The notes under the pieces: model-generated
Seen by the model: only the letters and a program-made list of their open reading frames with translations
Database searches by the model: none
What the model was told of the DNA's origin: nothing
Assembly: GCA_945888535.1 (NCBI GenBank)
Contig: CAMDAN010000084.1
Span: forward strand, 1 to 10,443
Length of the DNA stretch: 10,443 nucleotides
Direction: 5' to 3'
Source: Bordetella parapertussis
GTDB taxonomy: Bacteria; Pseudomonadota; Gammaproteobacteria; Burkholderiales; Burkholderiaceae_C
Part shown: positions 1 through 7,245 of the stretch, one piece after another
How positions within the stretch are numbered: position 1 is the stretch's first letter
Layout of the letters: each line of letters begins with the position of its first letter
Program-made: the position numbers and the translations under genes

Positions 1-486
1 TTCGCGAGCGCCATACGGACACGCCCATGCGCAGTATTTGCATCCAATGCACTTGTCGTAATCCACCAAAACGATGCCATCTTCGGCGCGCTTGTAGCTC
101 GCCCCGGTAGGACACACCGGGACACACGGCGGGTCTTCGCAATGCAAGCAGCTTTTCGGGAAATGGATCGTATCGGTGTTGGGAAATTCTCCAGACTCAT
201 AGGTTTGAACGCGGTTAAAAAATGTGCCCGTTGGGTTGGCGGCATACGGCGCGAAATCGGCCAAGGGGCCGGCGCTGCCCGAGGTGTTCCATTGTTTGCA
301 TGAGGTCACGCAGGCGTGGCATCCCACGCACACATTGAGGTCAATCACCAAGGCCAATTGTTTGGCCAAGGTTTCGCCTTGTTCGGCGCGAACGCGTTTG
401 GGCGCTGGCGCAACATCAGGCGCTCGCCCTGCGGTAGTTTCTTCAACCAAGTGCGTCTGCATCAAGTCTTTGAGCCATTGAATCAT
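1..486 (-). CDS. soeB: Sulfite dehydrogenase iron-sulfur subunit SoeB (partial, C-terminal part beyond window edge)
   Basis: This open frame runs from an ATG at 486 off the left edge, giving the first 162 residues. It shows DmsB/PhsB-type ferredoxin cysteine groups: C53-C56-C59-C63 (CVGCHACVTSC), C113-C116-C121-C125 (CLHCEDPPCVPVC) and C146-C149-C152-C156 (CIGCKYCAWAC followed by PYGAR). A fourth group should lie in the missing part. In this family the subunit carries four [4Fe-4S] clusters and passes electrons from the molybdenum subunit to a quinone-linked membrane subunit. There is no signal peptide, which fits a cytoplasmic location. The ATG overlaps the soeA stop (ATGA) and has a strong ribosome site, so the two are translationally coupled. 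Naming it SoeB rather than another DmsB-like subunit depends on the xsc-pta-soeA context. soeC (NrfD/DmsC-like) is expected next to the left. Confidence 0.88.
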   Translation of the reverse strand, partial: MIQWLKDLMQTHLVEETTAGRAPDVAPAPKRVRAEQGETLAKQLALVIDLNVCVGCHACVTSCKQWNTSGSAGPLADFAPYAANPTGTFFNRVQTYESGEFPNTDTIHFPKSCLHCEDPPCVPVCPTGASYKRAEDGIVLVDYDKCIGCKYCAWACPYGARE

Positions 487-3452
487 GGTGTTTTTCCTCC
501 TGCTTTTTTCTTACCCGCAAAGTAGGTCAAGACGCTGGCCGCTTTGCCTACGACGCCCGGTACGCTCGGCATGGTGCTCATTTGCGGAAACGTCTCAGCG
601 GTCTCATCCGGTTCAGCAGGACGGATGCGCACGCGAACGTCATACCATCCTGCTTGTCCCGTGATGGGGTCGGAATTGCTGATGGTTTTACCTTTATCGC
701 CAAAGGGCAGTTCTTCAGAAATGAGGTGGTTGAGCAAAAAGCCTTTGCGCGCTTCATCGGCACCCGGAGCCAGTTGCCACGCTCCGTCGGCCTTGCCAAT
801 GGCGTTCCAAGTCCACACCGTGCCGGGTTCGACCGCTTCGCTGTAACGGATCATGCAACGCACCTGCCCCCATTGGCTTTCCACCCACGCCCAACCGCCG
901 TCCAAAATACCTGCCGCTTTGGCAGTGAGGGGGTTGACGTGCAAATAGTTGTGGCTGTGAATTTGCCGCAACCATGCGTTTTGCGAATCCCATGAGTGGT
1001 ACATCGCCATCGGACGCTGCGTGATGGCGTTGAGAGGGTAGGCGGCTAAATCGGTGACGTCTTCTTCTAGCGGCGCATACCAAAACGGCAAGGGATCAAA
1101 GTAGGTGTCAATTCGCTCGCGCAGATCCTGGGGCGGCTGACGCCCTTGGGTTTTGCCTTGGGCGGCCAAGCGAAAAGATTGCAGGGTGTCGGAGTAAATC
1201 GCCAACTGCACGGGGTCGTTCTTTTGACGCCAGCCTTTTTCTTTGGCAAAGTCTAAGTATTCGCGGTTCCAGTTGCGCATGTAATGCATGCTGGAAGGCA
1301 TGTGGTACTGAAACACGCAGTCATTTTTTTCGTACGCTTCCCATTGCTTGGGATTGGGCTCACCTCGTAAATGCTCATCGCCGTTTTTTCCCCGCCAACC
1401 CATTAAAAATCCAATGCCTGGCTGGGGTTGGAAGTTCACGACAAAGTCGGTATAGCCGGTGTACTTGCGCGCGCCTTCGGGTGTCGTAAACGCAGGAAAC
1501 TTTAACCGTCCTGCCAACTCGATCAACACCTCTTGGAATGGTTTGCACTCGCCCAGTGGCGCTACCACGGGGATGCGCACAGAATCAACCGGCCCATCGA
1601 ATTCTGAAATCGGACGGTCCAGCATGCCCATCACATCGTGGCGTTCAAGGTAGGTGGTGTCAGGCAACACCAAATCCGCAAAGGCCACCGTTTCGCTTTG
1701 GAACGCGTCACACACCACCAAGAAAGGAATCATGAACTCGCCATCGGCGTCTTTGCGGTTCAACATCTCGCGCACGCCCATGGTGTTCATCGAACTGTTC
1801 CACGCCATATTGGCCATGAAGATCAGCAAAGTGTCGATGCGGTAAGGGTCGCCCTTCACAGCATTGGTGATGACGTTGTGCATCAAGCCGTGGGCTGAGA
1901 GCGGATGCTCCCAAGAAAATGCGTGGTCAATCCGAATCGGTGAACCGTCCGGGTTGATCGCAAGCTCATCGGGATGCGCAGGGAATCCCAACGGCGCCGC
2001 ATTCAGCGGCGTATTGGGCTGAATCATTTCGGGGGAATTGAAGGCGCGGTAGTTGGGAACGATGTGGCGGGGATAGGGTGCTTTGTGACGAAAGCCTCCA
2101 GGCGCATCAATGGTTCCTAAAACGCTCATCAACACCGCCAACGCTCGCACGGTTTGAAACCCATTGGAGTGCGCAGCAAGTCCACGCATGGCGTGAAATG
2201 CCAAAGGCCGGGCTTGCGTGGTGGGATGCACTTTGCCCCACGCGTCGGTCCAAGGAATCGGTAATTCAAACGCTTGTTTTAAAGCCGCTTCGCCCATCTC
2301 TAGCGCGAGTTTTTCGATCCGCTGCGCATCGATTCCTGTGATGGCTGCCGCCCATTCGGGGGTGCACTCGGCCACCCGGTTGCGGAGCAACTGGAATGCA
2401 GGCGTGACCTTGGTGCCGTCGGGCAAGGTATAAAAACCGGCGGCCGGGGCCTCAAGCGCGGGGTCGCAGCCGTCCGCAATACCTTCGGGGTACGCGTTGA
2501 GAAACTGGCCGCTGGTCTTGTCAAAAATGAGTTTGTTGTGCGGGTTACGGCCGTCGCCGGGTGGGCCTTTGGCGGGGTCTGGATCAAAAGCAAACAAGCC
2601 TTCACGTTCTCCCTCATCTAACACCACCAGTTGCGGCGCGTTGGTAAAACGCTTCAAGAATGCGTGGTCGATCACATCTTTTTTTATCAAGACATGCAAC
2701 AAAGCCATCAAGAGCGCACCATCCGTGCCCGGTTTGATGGGAATCCATTCATCAGCAATCGCGGAGTAACCGGTGCGCACCGGGTTGATAGAAATAAAGC
2801 GCCCGCCACTGCGTTTGAATTTAGAAATTGCAATCTTCATCGGATTGCTGTGGTGATCTTCGGCCGTACCCAACATCACAAACACTTTGGCGCGATCCAG
2901 ATCCGGGCCACCAAACTCCCAAAAACTTCCGCCGATCGTGTAGATCATTCCGGCGGCCATGTTGACAGAACAAAATCCGCCGTGAGCGGCGTAATTAGGT
3001 GTTCCAAACTGGCGCGCAAACAAACCCGTGAGTGCTTGCATCTGGTCACGGCCAGTAAACATCGCAAATTTTTTCGGATCGGTTGCGCGAATTTTGCCCA
3101 AACGTTCGGTCAAAATTTCATAGGCTTTTTCCCACGAAATCGCTTCGAACTCAGAAGCACCGCGGTCGCTGCCGGGCTTGCGCAACAGCGGCTGCGTCAA
3201 GCGCGCGGGCGACTGCTGCTTCATGATTCCGGATGCCCCCTTGGCACAAATCACGCCTTGGTTGAGCGGGTGATTGGGGTTGCCGTCGATGTAACGCACC
3301 TCCGGTCCGTTCTCGCCTTCGCGCAAATGCACCCGAATGCCACAACGACACGCACACATATAGCACGTGGTGCACTTGATCGTGGTGTCAGCAGTTGGCG
3401 TAGGAGCCATCAAAGGGTTGTGAACCGGCTCAGAAGATAAAAACTTGAACAC
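483..3452 (-). CDS. soeA: Sulfite dehydrogenase molybdopterin subunit SoeA
   Basis: A 989-residue member of the DMSO-reductase (CISM) superfamily that holds bis-MGD molybdenum. Near the N-terminus, C30-C33-C37 and C69 (followed by AKG) form the expected [4Fe-4S] site; extra cysteines lie at 27 and 35. C161 in HGGFCSVN sits where PsrA/PhsA/TtrA-type enzymes place the cysteine ligand of Mo (inferred). The C-terminal part (about residue 850 on, with HVNPLTAKAAGI) looks like the MGD-binding domain. No twin-arginine signal is present, which separates it from periplasmic Phs/Psr/Ttr enzymes and fits the cytoplasm-facing SoeABC complex. The likely reaction is sulfite + H2O to sulfate, with electrons to quinone. 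It follows pta after 10 bases and overlaps soeB by 4. The start is GTG at 3452, supported by an AAGGA site 7 bases upstream. Substrate is inferred from context: Xsc releases sulfite. Confidence 0.87.
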   Translation of the reverse strand: MFKFLSSEPVHNPLMAPTPTADTTIKCTTCYMCACRCGIRVHLREGENGPEVRYIDGNPNHPLNQGVICAKGASGIMKQQSPARLTQPLLRKPGSDRGASEFEAISWEKAYEILTERLGKIRATDPKKFAMFTGRDQMQALTGLFARQFGTPNYAAHGGFCSVNMAAGMIYTIGGSFWEFGGPDLDRAKVFVMLGTAEDHHSNPMKIAISKFKRSGGRFISINPVRTGYSAIADEWIPIKPGTDGALLMALLHVLIKKDVIDHAFLKRFTNAPQLVVLDEGEREGLFAFDPDPAKGPPGDGRNPHNKLIFDKTSGQFLNAYPEGIADGCDPALEAPAAGFYTLPDGTKVTPAFQLLRNRVAECTPEWAAAITGIDAQRIEKLALEMGEAALKQAFELPIPWTDAWGKVHPTTQARPLAFHAMRGLAAHSNGFQTVRALAVLMSVLGTIDAPGGFRHKAPYPRHIVPNYRAFNSPEMIQPNTPLNAAPLGFPAHPDELAINPDGSPIRIDHAFSWEHPLSAHGLMHNVITNAVKGDPYRIDTLLIFMANMAWNSSMNTMGVREMLNRKDADGEFMIPFLVVCDAFQSETVAFADLVLPDTTYLERHDVMGMLDRPISEFDGPVDSVRIPVVAPLGECKPFQEVLIELAGRLKFPAFTTPEGARKYTGYTDFVVNFQPQPGIGFLMGWRGKNGDEHLRGEPNPKQWEAYEKNDCVFQYHMPSSMHYMRNWNREYLDFAKEKGWRQKNDPVQLAIYSDTLQSFRLAAQGKTQGRQPPQDLRERIDTYFDPLPFWYAPLEEDVTDLAAYPLNAITQRPMAMYHSWDSQNAWLRQIHSHNYLHVNPLTAKAAGILDGGWAWVESQWGQVRCMIRYSEAVEPGTVWTWNAIGKADGAWQLAPGADEARKGFLLNHLISEELPFGDKGKTISNSDPITGQAGWYDVRVRIRPAEPDETAETFPQMSTMPSVPGVVGKAASVLTYFAGKKKAGGKTP
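495..500 (-). promoter_or_regulatory. Ribosome binding site of soeB inside soeA
   Basis: On the minus strand GGAGGA lies 8 bases before the soeB ATG, within the last codons of soeA (the GGK stretch). It is close to the ideal Shine-Dalgarno sequence and fixes the soeB start at 486. Confidence 0.8.
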
Positions 3453-3459
3453 GTTAACG

Positions 3460-3464
3460 TCCTT
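3460..3464 (-). promoter_or_regulatory. Ribosome binding site of soeA, overlapping the pta stop codon
   Basis: AAGGA on the minus strand stands 7 bases before the GTG at 3452 and shares its first two bases with the TAA stop of pta. It supports the GTG start over the in-frame ATG at residue 15, and suggests that soeA translation is coupled to pta. Confidence 0.7.
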
Positions 3465-4404
3465 ATGTTGGTTGGGCCGTGTCAGGCATAGCCAACACCG
3501 CCAAAGCGACCGAAGCCAGACGCGACTGCAAAGAGTCGGCCCGCGAAGTCAACACAATGGGAACCGCAGCTCCGAGCACCAAGCCCGCGCAATCACCGCC
3601 TCCGATGTAGTTGAAACTTTTGTACAGCATGTTGCCAGCGTTGAGATCAGGCATGATTAAAAGGTCAGCATCTCCTGCGACCTGCGAGGTCATTTTTTTT
3701 ATTCGCGCAGCCTCTGCAGAAATCGCGTTGTCAAACCCCATCGGTCCTTCCACAATCGCTCCTTGCCAAGCGCCTTCATTGGCCATCTGAACCAAAGCCT
3801 GAGCGTCGAGGGTTGCGGCAATTGCGGGATTGACGGTTTCCACCGCCGTCACGATACCGACTTTGGGGTTGGCAATACCAAGTTGGCGCAGCAACGCAAT
3901 CGCATTACTCACAATGTCTTTTTTTGTTTTCAAATCAGGCGCAATATTGACGACGCAATCCGCCAGCGCCAACAACTTCGGGTAGCGCGGAAGATCAAAC
4001 ACAAAGGCGTGGCTGATACGTGTTGTCCCACGCAAGCCGGTGTCTTTGTTCACCACCGCTGACATCAGCTCATCGGTATGCAAAGAGCCCTTCATCAACG
4101 CCTGCACCGCGCCAGTGCGTGCCAAACCCGTCGCCTTCAAAGCTGCATTTGGCGCATGGTCTCCCGTATCTATCAACTCAAAGTGACGCAAGTCCACCTG
4201 AGCGGAATCGGCGGCTTGAGCGATACCCTTGTGCGGCCCCACCAACACAGGACGCGCTAGGCCGCTTGCCAGAATGCGTTGCGCCGCATCCATCGCCAAT
4301 GCATCACACGGATACACCATCGCCAGTGCAGCAGGAGACTTCTTTGCACGCGAAACCGCTTGCGCAACCAAGCCATCGAGGCGGGGATGGTTTGGTGTGT
4401 TCAC
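3463..4404 (-). CDS. pta: Phosphate acetyltransferase (Pta), acetyl phosphate to acetyl-CoA
   Basis: A 313-residue single-domain phosphate acetyl/butyryltransferase. Recognisable family stretches are KGSLHTDELMSAVV (about 105-118), GIVTAVETVNP (about 183-193) and, near the end, LLIMPDLNAGNMLYKSFNYI with GGGDCAGLVLGA. It lacks the long N-terminal DRTGG-type extension of E. coli Pta, so it is the short form, as in the Pta encoded beside xsc in other sulfonate degraders. It lies directly between xsc, which makes acetyl phosphate, and soeA. This argues for acetyl rather than butyryl phosphate as substrate, though sequence alone cannot separate the two. The GTG at 4404 was chosen because it is the last good start before the conserved region. 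No clear Shine-Dalgarno precedes it, so reinitiation after xsc is possible. Gap to xsc is 35 bases. Confidence 0.88.
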   Translation of the reverse strand: MNTPNHPRLDGLVAQAVSRAKKSPAALAMVYPCDALAMDAAQRILASGLARPVLVGPHKGIAQAADSAQVDLRHFELIDTGDHAPNAALKATGLARTGAVQALMKGSLHTDELMSAVVNKDTGLRGTTRISHAFVFDLPRYPKLLALADCVVNIAPDLKTKKDIVSNAIALLRQLGIANPKVGIVTAVETVNPAIAATLDAQALVQMANEGAWQGAIVEGPMGFDNAISAEAARIKKMTSQVAGDADLLIMPDLNAGNMLYKSFNYIGGGDCAGLVLGAAVPIVLTSRADSLQSRLASVALAVLAMPDTAQPT

Positions 4405-4439
4405 TCGAGGCGACCCATCGAAATCACTGCGCCACAGAC

Positions 4440-6257
4440 TTAGACGTAATCTTTGTATTTGTCCAAGAAACGAATGGGCTTGGCCAACGCATCGCGACGG
4501 AAGGGGTCTCCGAGTTCACGGGTGCACATGATCTCAATCACGCAGGTCTTGCCCTCTTTCATTTGCATATCAATTGCGCGTTTAAAGGCGGGGCCCACGT
4601 CTTCGAGTTTGTCCACCACAATGCCCTCGGCGCCCATCGCGATGGCAATACCAGCAAAGCTTTCGCTCTCCAACTCTCCAGCCACAAAACGGCGGTTGTA
4701 AAAATCAACCTGGTTTTTCTTCTCAGCGCCCCATTGGCGGTTGTGAAATACCACCGCAGTCACCGGGATATCGTGGCGAACAGCTGTCATCAACTCCGAC
4801 ATGCTCATGCCCCACGCGCCGTCTCCGGCGTAGGCAACCGCAGGGCGGTCCATGGCCGCGGCCTTCGCGCCAATCATGGTGGGCAGCGAGTAACCACAAT
4901 TTCCAAAACTCATCGGTGCAAAGAAACTGCGTGGCTCGTCAAAACGCAAGTAACTGTTAGCGACCGCATTGATGTTGCCAATGTCGGTAGAGACCATGAC
5001 GCGCGCAGGCATCGCCTTTTCCAATTCGCGCAACACTTGGCGCGGATGGAGGTAGGTGCCACCGGTTGGGGTGCGTTCGCCTTTGGCTTCATCAATCATG
5101 TCCAAGCTGTACGGGTCACGCTCGTGGGTCCACGCATCGAGTTCTTTTTCCCATGCGGCTTTTTCGGCCTTGATAGTTGCTGCGCGGTCTGCTTTGGTGG
5201 CGTCGCACGCCAACTTCACCGCGCTTAAACGCTTGAGTAATTCTTTGGCAACCGCTTTCGCATCCCCGTGGATACCGACTGTGATTTTTTTCACCAATCC
5301 CAGATTGGTGTGGTCGGCTTCGACCTGAATGATCTTGGCGTCTTTGGGCCAGTAGTCCATGCCGTGCTGCGGCAGGGTGCCAAACGGTCCCATGCGCGAA
5401 CCCAGTGCGATCACCACGTCCGCTTGGGCCATGAGCTTCATCGCCGCTTTCGAGCCTTGGTAGCCCAAAGGGCCGGCCCACAGTGGGTGGCTTGCTGGGA
5501 AAGAGTCGTTGCGCAAATAGCCATTGGCAACGGGTGCGCCCAAGCGCTCCGCCAAAGCTTGGCATTCAGCAACCGCGTCCCCCATCACGACGCCACCGCC
5601 TGACAAGATGATCGGGAACTTGGCGTTGGCGAGCAACTCTACCGCTGCGGCAAGGCTGTTTTCACCGCCCGCACCACGCTCAACGCGCATCGGTTTGGGA
5701 ATCTCGGTTTGAATTTCGCCGTAAAAATAGTCGCGTGGAATTTTGAGTTGGGTCGGGCCCATCTCAGACATGGCGCGGTCAAAACCACGACCGGTGTATT
5801 CCGCCATCCGCTTGGGGTTGTTGACGTGGCCTTGGTATTTAGTGAACTCTTGGAACATCGGCAGCTGGTTGGCTTCCTGAAAACCACCCAAGCCCATTCC
5901 CATGGTGCCAGTCTCTGGCGTGATCATGACCACGGGGCTGTGGGCCCAGTAAGCCGCCGCAATCGCGGTCACGCAATTGCTGATGCCAGGTCCGTTTTGG
6001 CCAATCACCACGCCGTGGCGACCACTCACGCGGGCATAGCCATCGGCCATGTGCGCTCCACCTTGCTCGTGGACCACGGGTACCAATCGGATGCCGGCAG
6101 GCGCAAAAATATCCATTGCATCCATAAAGGCCGAGCCCATGATGCCAAAAATATCGGTCACGCCATTTGCGACCATGGTTTCTACAAACGCCTCGGAAGG
6201 CGTCATTTTTTGGACTCCGCTCGCGACGGTGCGGGTATCTTTGGGGGCTTTGCTCAT
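4440..6257 (-). CDS. xsc: Sulfoacetaldehyde acetyltransferase Xsc (ThDP-dependent)
   Basis: A 605-residue ThDP enzyme of the acetolactate synthase fold. It converts sulfoacetaldehyde + phosphate to acetyl phosphate + sulfite in the cytoplasm, the C-S bond-breaking step of taurine and related C2 sulfonate pathways. Visible features: an N-terminal PYR domain with catalytic E64 (VVHEQGGAHMADGYARVSG); a central domain around 200-345; and a C-terminal PP domain with the GDG...N motif binding ThDP-Mg (GDG 478-480, N507 in FHNRQWG). Length and the FHNRQWGAEKKNQVDFYNRRFVAGEL-type region (506-529, key residues N507, W509, K513-K514, F519) fit Xsc rather than acetolactate synthase, which would normally sit with ilvH/ilvN. 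The ATG at 6257 follows a strong AAGGAG (6264-6269) spaced by 6 bases. It is the first gene of a run with pta, soeA and soeB. No taurine dehydrogenase, transaminase or transporter gene is in the window. Confidence 0.95.
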   Translation of the reverse strand: MSKAPKDTRTVASGVQKMTPSEAFVETMVANGVTDIFGIMGSAFMDAMDIFAPAGIRLVPVVHEQGGAHMADGYARVSGRHGVVIGQNGPGISNCVTAIAAAYWAHSPVVMITPETGTMGMGLGGFQEANQLPMFQEFTKYQGHVNNPKRMAEYTGRGFDRAMSEMGPTQLKIPRDYFYGEIQTEIPKPMRVERGAGGENSLAAAVELLANAKFPIILSGGGVVMGDAVAECQALAERLGAPVANGYLRNDSFPASHPLWAGPLGYQGSKAAMKLMAQADVVIALGSRMGPFGTLPQHGMDYWPKDAKIIQVEADHTNLGLVKKITVGIHGDAKAVAKELLKRLSAVKLACDATKADRAATIKAEKAAWEKELDAWTHERDPYSLDMIDEAKGERTPTGGTYLHPRQVLRELEKAMPARVMVSTDIGNINAVANSYLRFDEPRSFFAPMSFGNCGYSLPTMIGAKAAAMDRPAVAYAGDGAWGMSMSELMTAVRHDIPVTAVVFHNRQWGAEKKNQVDFYNRRFVAGELESESFAGIAIAMGAEGIVVDKLEDVGPAFKRAIDMQMKEGKTCVIEIMCTRELGDPFRRDALAKPIRFLDKYKDYV

Positions 6258-6279
6258 AGAAGACTCCTTGTCAGCTCAG

Positions 6280-6298
6280 TTTTGAAACATTTTGTTCC
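6280..6298. repeat. Copy 1 of a 19-bp repeat with dyad symmetry, possible IclR operator
   Basis: TTTTGAAACATTTTGTTCC. It matches copy 2 (6361-6379) at 16 of 19 positions. Internally TGAAACA and TGTTCCG face each other around TTT as an imperfect inverted repeat (5 of 7 pairs). It falls about 14-32 bases downstream of the predicted xsc transcription start, a position suited to blocking transcription. Assigning it to the neighbouring IclR protein is inference. Confidence 0.5.
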
Positions 6299-6318
6299 GA
6301 TAACCGGAATTGGGTCCA

Positions 6319-6347
6319 ACTATAGCCACGAAATTTCCCTTGTGCAA
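6319..6347 (-). promoter_or_regulatory. Probable sigma70 promoter of the xsc-pta-soe operon
   Basis: Read on the minus strand, TTGCAC (6347-6342) and TATAGT (6324-6319) are separated by exactly 17 bases. The -10 box matches the consensus at 5 of 6 positions and the -35 at 3 of 6. Transcription would start near 6312, giving a leader of about 55 bases before xsc. The weak -35, covered by a large palindrome, suggests a regulated promoter. Confidence 0.55.
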
Positions 6348-6357
6348 GGTAAATTTC
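6330..6357. promoter_or_regulatory. 28-bp near-perfect palindrome over the xsc -35 box, candidate operator
   Basis: The arms are GAAATTTCCCTTGT and GCAAGGTAAATTTC; 12 of 14 base pairs are symmetric, with mismatches only at the central pair and one pair further out. The core is CCTTG-TG-CAAGG, flanked by AAATTT on both sides. The centre (6343/6344) falls inside the predicted -35 box of xsc, so a dimer bound here would compete with, or position, RNA polymerase. There is no following T-run and it lies between divergent genes, so it is not a terminator. Which protein binds is unknown; the adjacent IclR is the first candidate. Confidence 0.6.
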
Positions 6358-6360
6358 ATT

Positions 6361-6379
6361 TTTTGAAATAAATTGTTCC
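6361..6379. repeat. Copy 2 of the 19-bp repeat, possible IclR operator near the iclR promoter
   Basis: TTTTGAAATAAATTGTTCC. It is in the same orientation as copy 1 and 81 bases away. TGAAATA and TGTTCCA form an imperfect dyad (5 of 7 pairs). It lies upstream of the xsc -35 box and over the -35 region of the predicted iclR promoter, so it could serve autoregulation of iclR as well as control of xsc. Confidence 0.5.
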
Positions 6380-6385
6380 ACTTAC

Positions 6386-6394
6386 TGGTATATT
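6386..6394 (+). promoter_or_regulatory. Probable extended -10 promoter of iclR
   Basis: TGGTATATT fits the extended -10 pattern (TG, one base, then TATATT, 5 of 6 to consensus). No good -35 is seen at 17 bases, which is common with extended -10 promoters. Transcription would start near 6401, leaving a leader of about 20 bases before the ATG at 6421. It would also rule out a TTG start at 6373. Confidence 0.45.
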
Positions 6395-6420
6395 TTCGGG
6401 TTTTACACTATTATGCAGGT

Positions 6421-7245
6421 ATGAAATCTGTGACCACCGCCTCCCAAGCTGTCCCGATTGAACTCCACGGGGACACGCCCACGCTGCGCTTGTTTGCTCT
6501 GCTAGAAGTGATTGCGTCCAAAGACCAGTACTTTTCCCTCCAAAGCTTGGTAGACGAAACCGGCCTACCCAAGCCCACCTTGCACCGCATGTTGCAACAA
6601 CTCGAAACGGCGCACTTACTAGAGCGCAGTGGCGATGGGCGTTTGTTTGGCACTGGGGTTCGTTTACGCCGATTGGCAGAAAATCTTTTGCTTAATGACA
6701 CCGCGCATGGCGCACGCCACACGGTGTTGCGCAATTTGGTGACTGAGGTGGGCGAAAGTTGCAACCTCACCGCCTTAAGCGGCAGCGAGGTCATTTACAT
6801 CGACCGGGTTGAAACCCCAGCACCTTTGCGCTTTTACTTGCATTCGGGCTCACGCGTTCCCGTGCACTGCTCCGCCAGCGGAAAAATTTTCTTAAGCCAA
6901 ATGTCGCCCAGCCAACGCCTTCGCCTCCTCAGCCATGCGCCCTTGGAAGCCTACACTCCCAAAACTATCACCCAACCCGAGGCCTTAGAAACAGAAATTA
7001 AGTTGGTCAAGCGCCAAGGTTTTGCGTTAGATAACGAAGAGTTCTTACCGGGCTTGTTGTGTGTGGCCATGCTGGTTCCCGCAAGCGTGGGGCGTTCTAA
7101 TTTGTGTATCGCCGTCCAAGCTCCACTGATGCGCTTAACGGCGGATAAAGCATTGGCCTTGCTCCCCGCGCTCCAGCGTGCGGCCGACGCACTGAGCCAA
7201 ATAGAAAATGACGCTATGCCCGCCGTCTTAGAAAGCCGCGCATGA
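6421..7245 (+). CDS. IclR-family transcriptional regulator, probable regulator of the sulfonate operon
   Basis: 274 residues from the ATG at 6421. A winged helix-turn-helix at about 36-88 (recognition helix near [15 protein letters not shown]) is followed by a C-terminal effector domain with typical IclR stretches: [10 protein letters not shown] (110-119), a YIDRVE segment (126-131) and [11 protein letters not shown] (148-158). IclR proteins bind small molecules with this domain and DNA as dimers or tetramers. It is divergent from xsc across 163 bases containing several dyads, so control of xsc-pta-soe by a sulfonate-derived signal is a reasonable inference; no ligand can be read from the sequence. 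The frame stays open upstream to a TTG at 6373, but that lies within the operator/promoter region, so the ATG was chosen despite a weak ribosome site. Its stop overlaps the cobS start (ATGA). Confidence 0.9.
   Translation: MKSVTTASQAVPIELHGDTPTLRLFALLEVIASKDQYFSLQSLVDETGLPKPTLHRMLQQLETAHLLERSGDGRLFGTGVRLRRLAENLLLNDTAHGARHTVLRNLVTEVGESCNLTALSGSEVIYIDRVETPAPLRFYLHSGSRVPVHCSASGKIFLSQMSPSQRLRLLSHAPLEAYTPKTITQPEALETEIKLVKRQGFALDNEEFLPGLLCVAMLVPASVGRSNLCIAVQAPLMRLTADKALALLPALQRAADALSQIENDAMPAVLESRA

Noticed and set aside
2631..3440. A 269-codon open frame on the plus strand opposite soeA
   Set aside because: It is antisense to the conserved N-terminal iron-sulfur and Mo-binding part of SoeA, and its translation shows no family features.
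483..3452. Periplasmic thiosulfate, polysulfide or tetrathionate reductase
   Set aside because: There is no twin-arginine signal at the N-terminus, and the gene sits downstream of a sulfite-producing enzyme, which fits SoeA better.
4020..5228. A 402-codon open frame on the plus strand opposite pta and xsc
   Set aside because: It lies wholly antisense to two clearly recognised enzymes, and its translation is rich in His, Arg and Ser with no recognisable domain. It is a by-product of codon bias.
4440..6257. Acetolactate synthase large subunit instead of Xsc
   Set aside because: No ilvH/ilvN-type small subunit is nearby, pta and sulfite dehydrogenase genes follow directly, and the region after the ThDP motif reads like Xsc.
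5709..6371. A 220-codon plus-strand frame opposite the xsc start and running into the control region
   Set aside because: It is antisense to the N-terminal ThDP domain of Xsc and crosses the promoter region; its product has no recognisable features.
6373..6420. Upstream TTG start for the first iclR (16 extra residues)
   Set aside because: This stretch overlaps the 19-bp repeat and the predicted extended -10 promoter, and the added residues do not resemble the start of an IclR protein.
7100..7241. Cobalamin riboswitch upstream of cobS
   Set aside because: cobS overlaps the end of iclR, so there is no leader space, and I found no B12-box-like sequence in the window.
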